From: Pantoea sp. Ap-967
Lineage (GTDB): Bacteria; Pseudomonadota; Gammaproteobacteria; Pseudomonadales; Pseudomonadaceae
Direction: 5' to 3'
Length of the DNA stretch: 64,000 nt
NCBI RefSeq assembly: GCF_011752565.1
Contig: NZ_VWXK01000022.1
Location: 1 to 64,000, forward strand
Numbering within the stretch: position 1 is the first letter of the stretch; the number at the start of each line of letters is the position of its first letter. Position numbers and translations under genes: made by a program. Under the pieces are notes generated by a model. The model was given only the letters and a program-made list of their open reading frames with translations. It was not told the origin of the DNA and searched no databases. Of this stretch, positions 62,901-64,000 are shown in pieces.

Positions 62901-64000
62901 GAAGGGCCGCGCACGGTGCGCCTGGAGCTGTACGACCTGCCGCTGCAGAGCCTGCCGGAACTGCCAGCGGGTGCGGACTTCTCCCATGTCGGGGAGCTGG
63001 CACTGGATAACCTGGGGTTGCGCACGCTGCCAGTGAATTTTCTGCGCTGTTTTTCCCAGGTGTCGTACCTGAGCCTGGCCAACAATGCGCTGGCGCAGTT
63101 GCCCGAAGGCCTTGGGCAGTTGCCGCATTTACGCGACTTGCGCCTGCGCCATAACCGTATCCAGCTCTCGGCCCAGGCCATTGCCCGACTGGGCAGGCTG
63201 AGCCAGTTGCGGGTGCTGGACCTGAGCGAGAACCCGTTGGCCGCTGCCGCTCCCGAGCTGGGTGGCCTGCGTGCGCTACGCGAACTACGCCTGCGCCGGT
63301 GCCAGCTGACGCAGGTGCCCCCTGGGTTGCAGCGCTGCGTGTTCATCGAAATTGCCGACCTGCGCAACAACCTGCTGACGACTGTTGGCGAACCTGTCCT
63401 CAGTGCTTCCTACGAGCTGCGCCGCGCCCTGATGGTGGACGGTAATCCGCTGCCACTGGCGATCCATCGCCGGCTGGTGGGCAGCAGTTTTTCAGGGGTG
63501 GGCGGCGAGCCTGTTCCTGGCAGCCTGGAGCGAGCCCGTGAGGCTTGGCTGGCCACGGCGCCTGAAGCCGAGCGCGCCCAGCGTGCCCAGCAATGGCAAG
63601 CCTTGCTGGATGAGCCCAGGCACGAGCAGTTTTTCGAGTTGCTGGATGAGTTGACCAGCACCAGTGATTTTCGCCGGGCCAGGGAAGACATTGCCCGTCG
63701 GCTTTGGGCGATGGTCGACGCCTTGTGCGAGGACAGCGTGCTGCGCGGCGACATTCTGATGCTGGCCAGTGAGTCGAGAACCTGTGCCGACAGCATCGCC
63801 TCCTACTTTGCGGCCCTGGAGGTGCGCGTAGAAGTGGCCAAGGTGGTTGCCGGCGGGGATGTCGACGGCTCGGCGCGGTTGCATTTGGCGCGGCGGTTGT
63901 TCCGTCTGGACCGGGTCGAGCAGTTGGCGCGCAATGAAATGAGCGCGCAGCGCGCCAGGGGCGTGAGCGTGGACGAGGTGGAAGTCAGCCTGGCCCTGCG
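59931..64000 (+). CDS. Second giant leucine-rich-repeat NEL-type protein (partial at the window end)
   Basis: An open frame from ATG 59931 (GAGGAAG-rich upstream) to the window edge, 1356 codons without a stop. It is a paralogue of the upstream gene in the same order: VDAFIAEQLPPWLRQAT near the start, a VKPDGNRTLPIEE and LMQNFEAGATFYQGTAL region, leucine-rich repeats (about 1020-1155; LALDNLGLRTLPVNF, LSLANNALAQLPEGLGQL), then the NEL CxD motif in SRTCADSIASYFAALEV (Cys1285). The C-terminus (perhaps 150-200 residues) lies outside the window. Confidence 0.87.
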   Translation, partial: MVPPSVTPSAHPVDAFIAEQLPPWLRQATAPQINRLRDAFQAHHASQLALHAAYAGIPDLGQFALEGLQRELRWRSQTQLALADSTWLEVRRRFTVKPDGNRTLPIEERVVLRQPGVQRLMQNFEAGATFYQGTALVRSDASEAVLYDQLDVIVDTCRSLDIGQRYQQALDQALTGTFERLLAQDTRDSLRLAAELAELQGQVSQADALMLRQFAQGQWPSHPQGEQLRIGLLEVLACLVHGALAFEVCDQAGEVKRVIVYLGNDPAQALRGADNWAALGQALGRELHATAYRDGFINRIALAQRAAFMGTLAKRLQDPVTDPAAKLQAMAGDAFTALARQHVARAREDARLLLVPTQDVDRAASEARRQAFETAGLQLLNLVGGFLPGLGQLLLARQVVRLLMSVYEGVEAWSHGHRQEALEHMLGVAEDLAVTAAVAAGGSVVARGFVPSAKIDRLQPVTLPSGAARLWDGDLTGYQVPSLAPSAARLENGLWHSEGRNWWQRDGQYHEVQQAPEQQAWWLVHNQRAEAYRPALEFNGQCGWRLRQERPLEWQGAAMLLRRLWPRAEGMDAASLQRVARVAGVDEAFLRGLLVENRPLTAGLRDTLERFSTDTRLQAFFSALRQGQGAHAEQSLLNWCATQVDWPEFSETALHRDLLQRQGLWHARLFDHFASNYLEDDPLLATLQRDFAHLPRAHALEVLGQASEAERSRMEQAARVPLRVAEHARQLSRGARLSRALEGLYLQGRCNSDSLQLVFALLREHGQLPLSLNLQVRMGSPSGALLASLRPQAQGIEATTWVLDEGRISVQGRDASQLPRALAEPAGLPQALLASLPPAQLARLAWQSPQAVLQALEQWLPVDQPALARLLAMAPPKPWFQAGYRLADGRFGYPLSGRGAPRAAVLRERVRALYPGMADQDVQRYLLRLQGTPTSVFTMLLRQEQAFERLSQGLDTWVSGATRATGRAARSLVANRLRGCWRQFGGWLMSEGPRTVRLELYDLPLQSLPELPAGADFSHVGELALDNLGLRTLPVNFLRCFSQVSYLSLANNALAQLPEGLGQLPHLRDLRLRHNRIQLSAQAIARLGRLSQLRVLDLSENPLAAAAPELGGLRALRELRLRRCQLTQVPPGLQRCVFIEIADLRNNLLTTVGEPVLSASYELRRALMVDGNPLPLAIHRRLVGSSFSGVGGEPVPGSLERAREAWLATAPEAERAQRAQQWQALLDEPRHEQFFELLDELTSTSDFRRAREDIARRLWAMVDALCEDSVLRGDILMLASESRTCADSIASYFAALEVRVEVAKVVAGGDVDGSARLHLARRLFRLDRVEQLARNEMSAQRARGVSVDEVEVSLAL

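Noticed and set aside
55352..64000. Type III or type VI secretion cluster
   Set aside because: Despite effector-like genes, no apparatus, chaperone, PAAR, VgrG or immunity gene is visible in the window.

Overview
The window is about 64 kb of GC-rich, gene-dense chromosome from a Pseudomonas of the P. putida group. The evidence is gene content and order (fabA-fabB, brnQ/htpG, a complete kdpFABC-kdpDE locus, mltD-gloB-methyltransferase-rnhA-dnaQ-ldcA, a ChrR-type flavin reductase) and the many Pseudomonas-type REP palindromes between genes. No tRNA, rRNA, CRISPR array or prophage is visible.

Layout. 1-127 is the 3' end (domains V and VI) of a group II intron whose maturase lies outside the window. 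0.6-8.2 kb carries the BrnQ carrier, a DUF599 membrane protein, a small lipoprotein, two hotdog thioesterases, htpG behind a textbook sigma-32 promoter, a dienelactone hydrolase and a pirin. 8.3-10 kb is the fabA-fabB operon for unsaturated fatty acid synthesis. 10.2-15.2 kb (minus strand) is a translationally coupled set: TonB-dependent receptor, periplasmic binding protein, hybrid histidine kinase. 15.6-21.6 kb holds gpsA, a DUF4389 protein, sixA, two alpha/beta hydrolases, a DUF4892 protein and an AI-2E/PerM-type membrane protein. 21.8-29.7 kb is the potassium P-type ATPase operon with its two-component system. 29.7-35.2 kb contains a LysR regulator, a 975-residue kinase-like/M23-like/aminotransferase fusion, and a MerR-controlled pair of small genes. 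35.4-43.2 kb has a small ORF behind a structured leader and the Yej-type peptide ABC transporter with two binding proteins. 43.4-51.2 kb has mltD, gloB, a methyltransferase, rnhA, dnaQ, ldcA, a small conserved-looking ORF and chrR. 51.3-55.3 kb has phnX-phnW for 2-aminoethylphosphonate breakdown, a LysR regulator and an AraC regulator. 55.35 kb to the end is two tandem giant genes encoding leucine-rich-repeat proteins with a C-terminal NEL-type E3 ubiquitin ligase signature; the second runs off the window.

Most of the window is core metabolism. The least ordinary parts are the tandem NEL ligase-like genes, a leader whose complementary arms interleave (pseudoknot-like) before a 25-residue ORF at 35.5 kb, a GGGGTT hexanucleotide repeat forming the C-terminus of the MerR regulator with its stop codon inside a REP element, and two copies of a composite element of about 255 bp built from nested REP-like inverted repeats.
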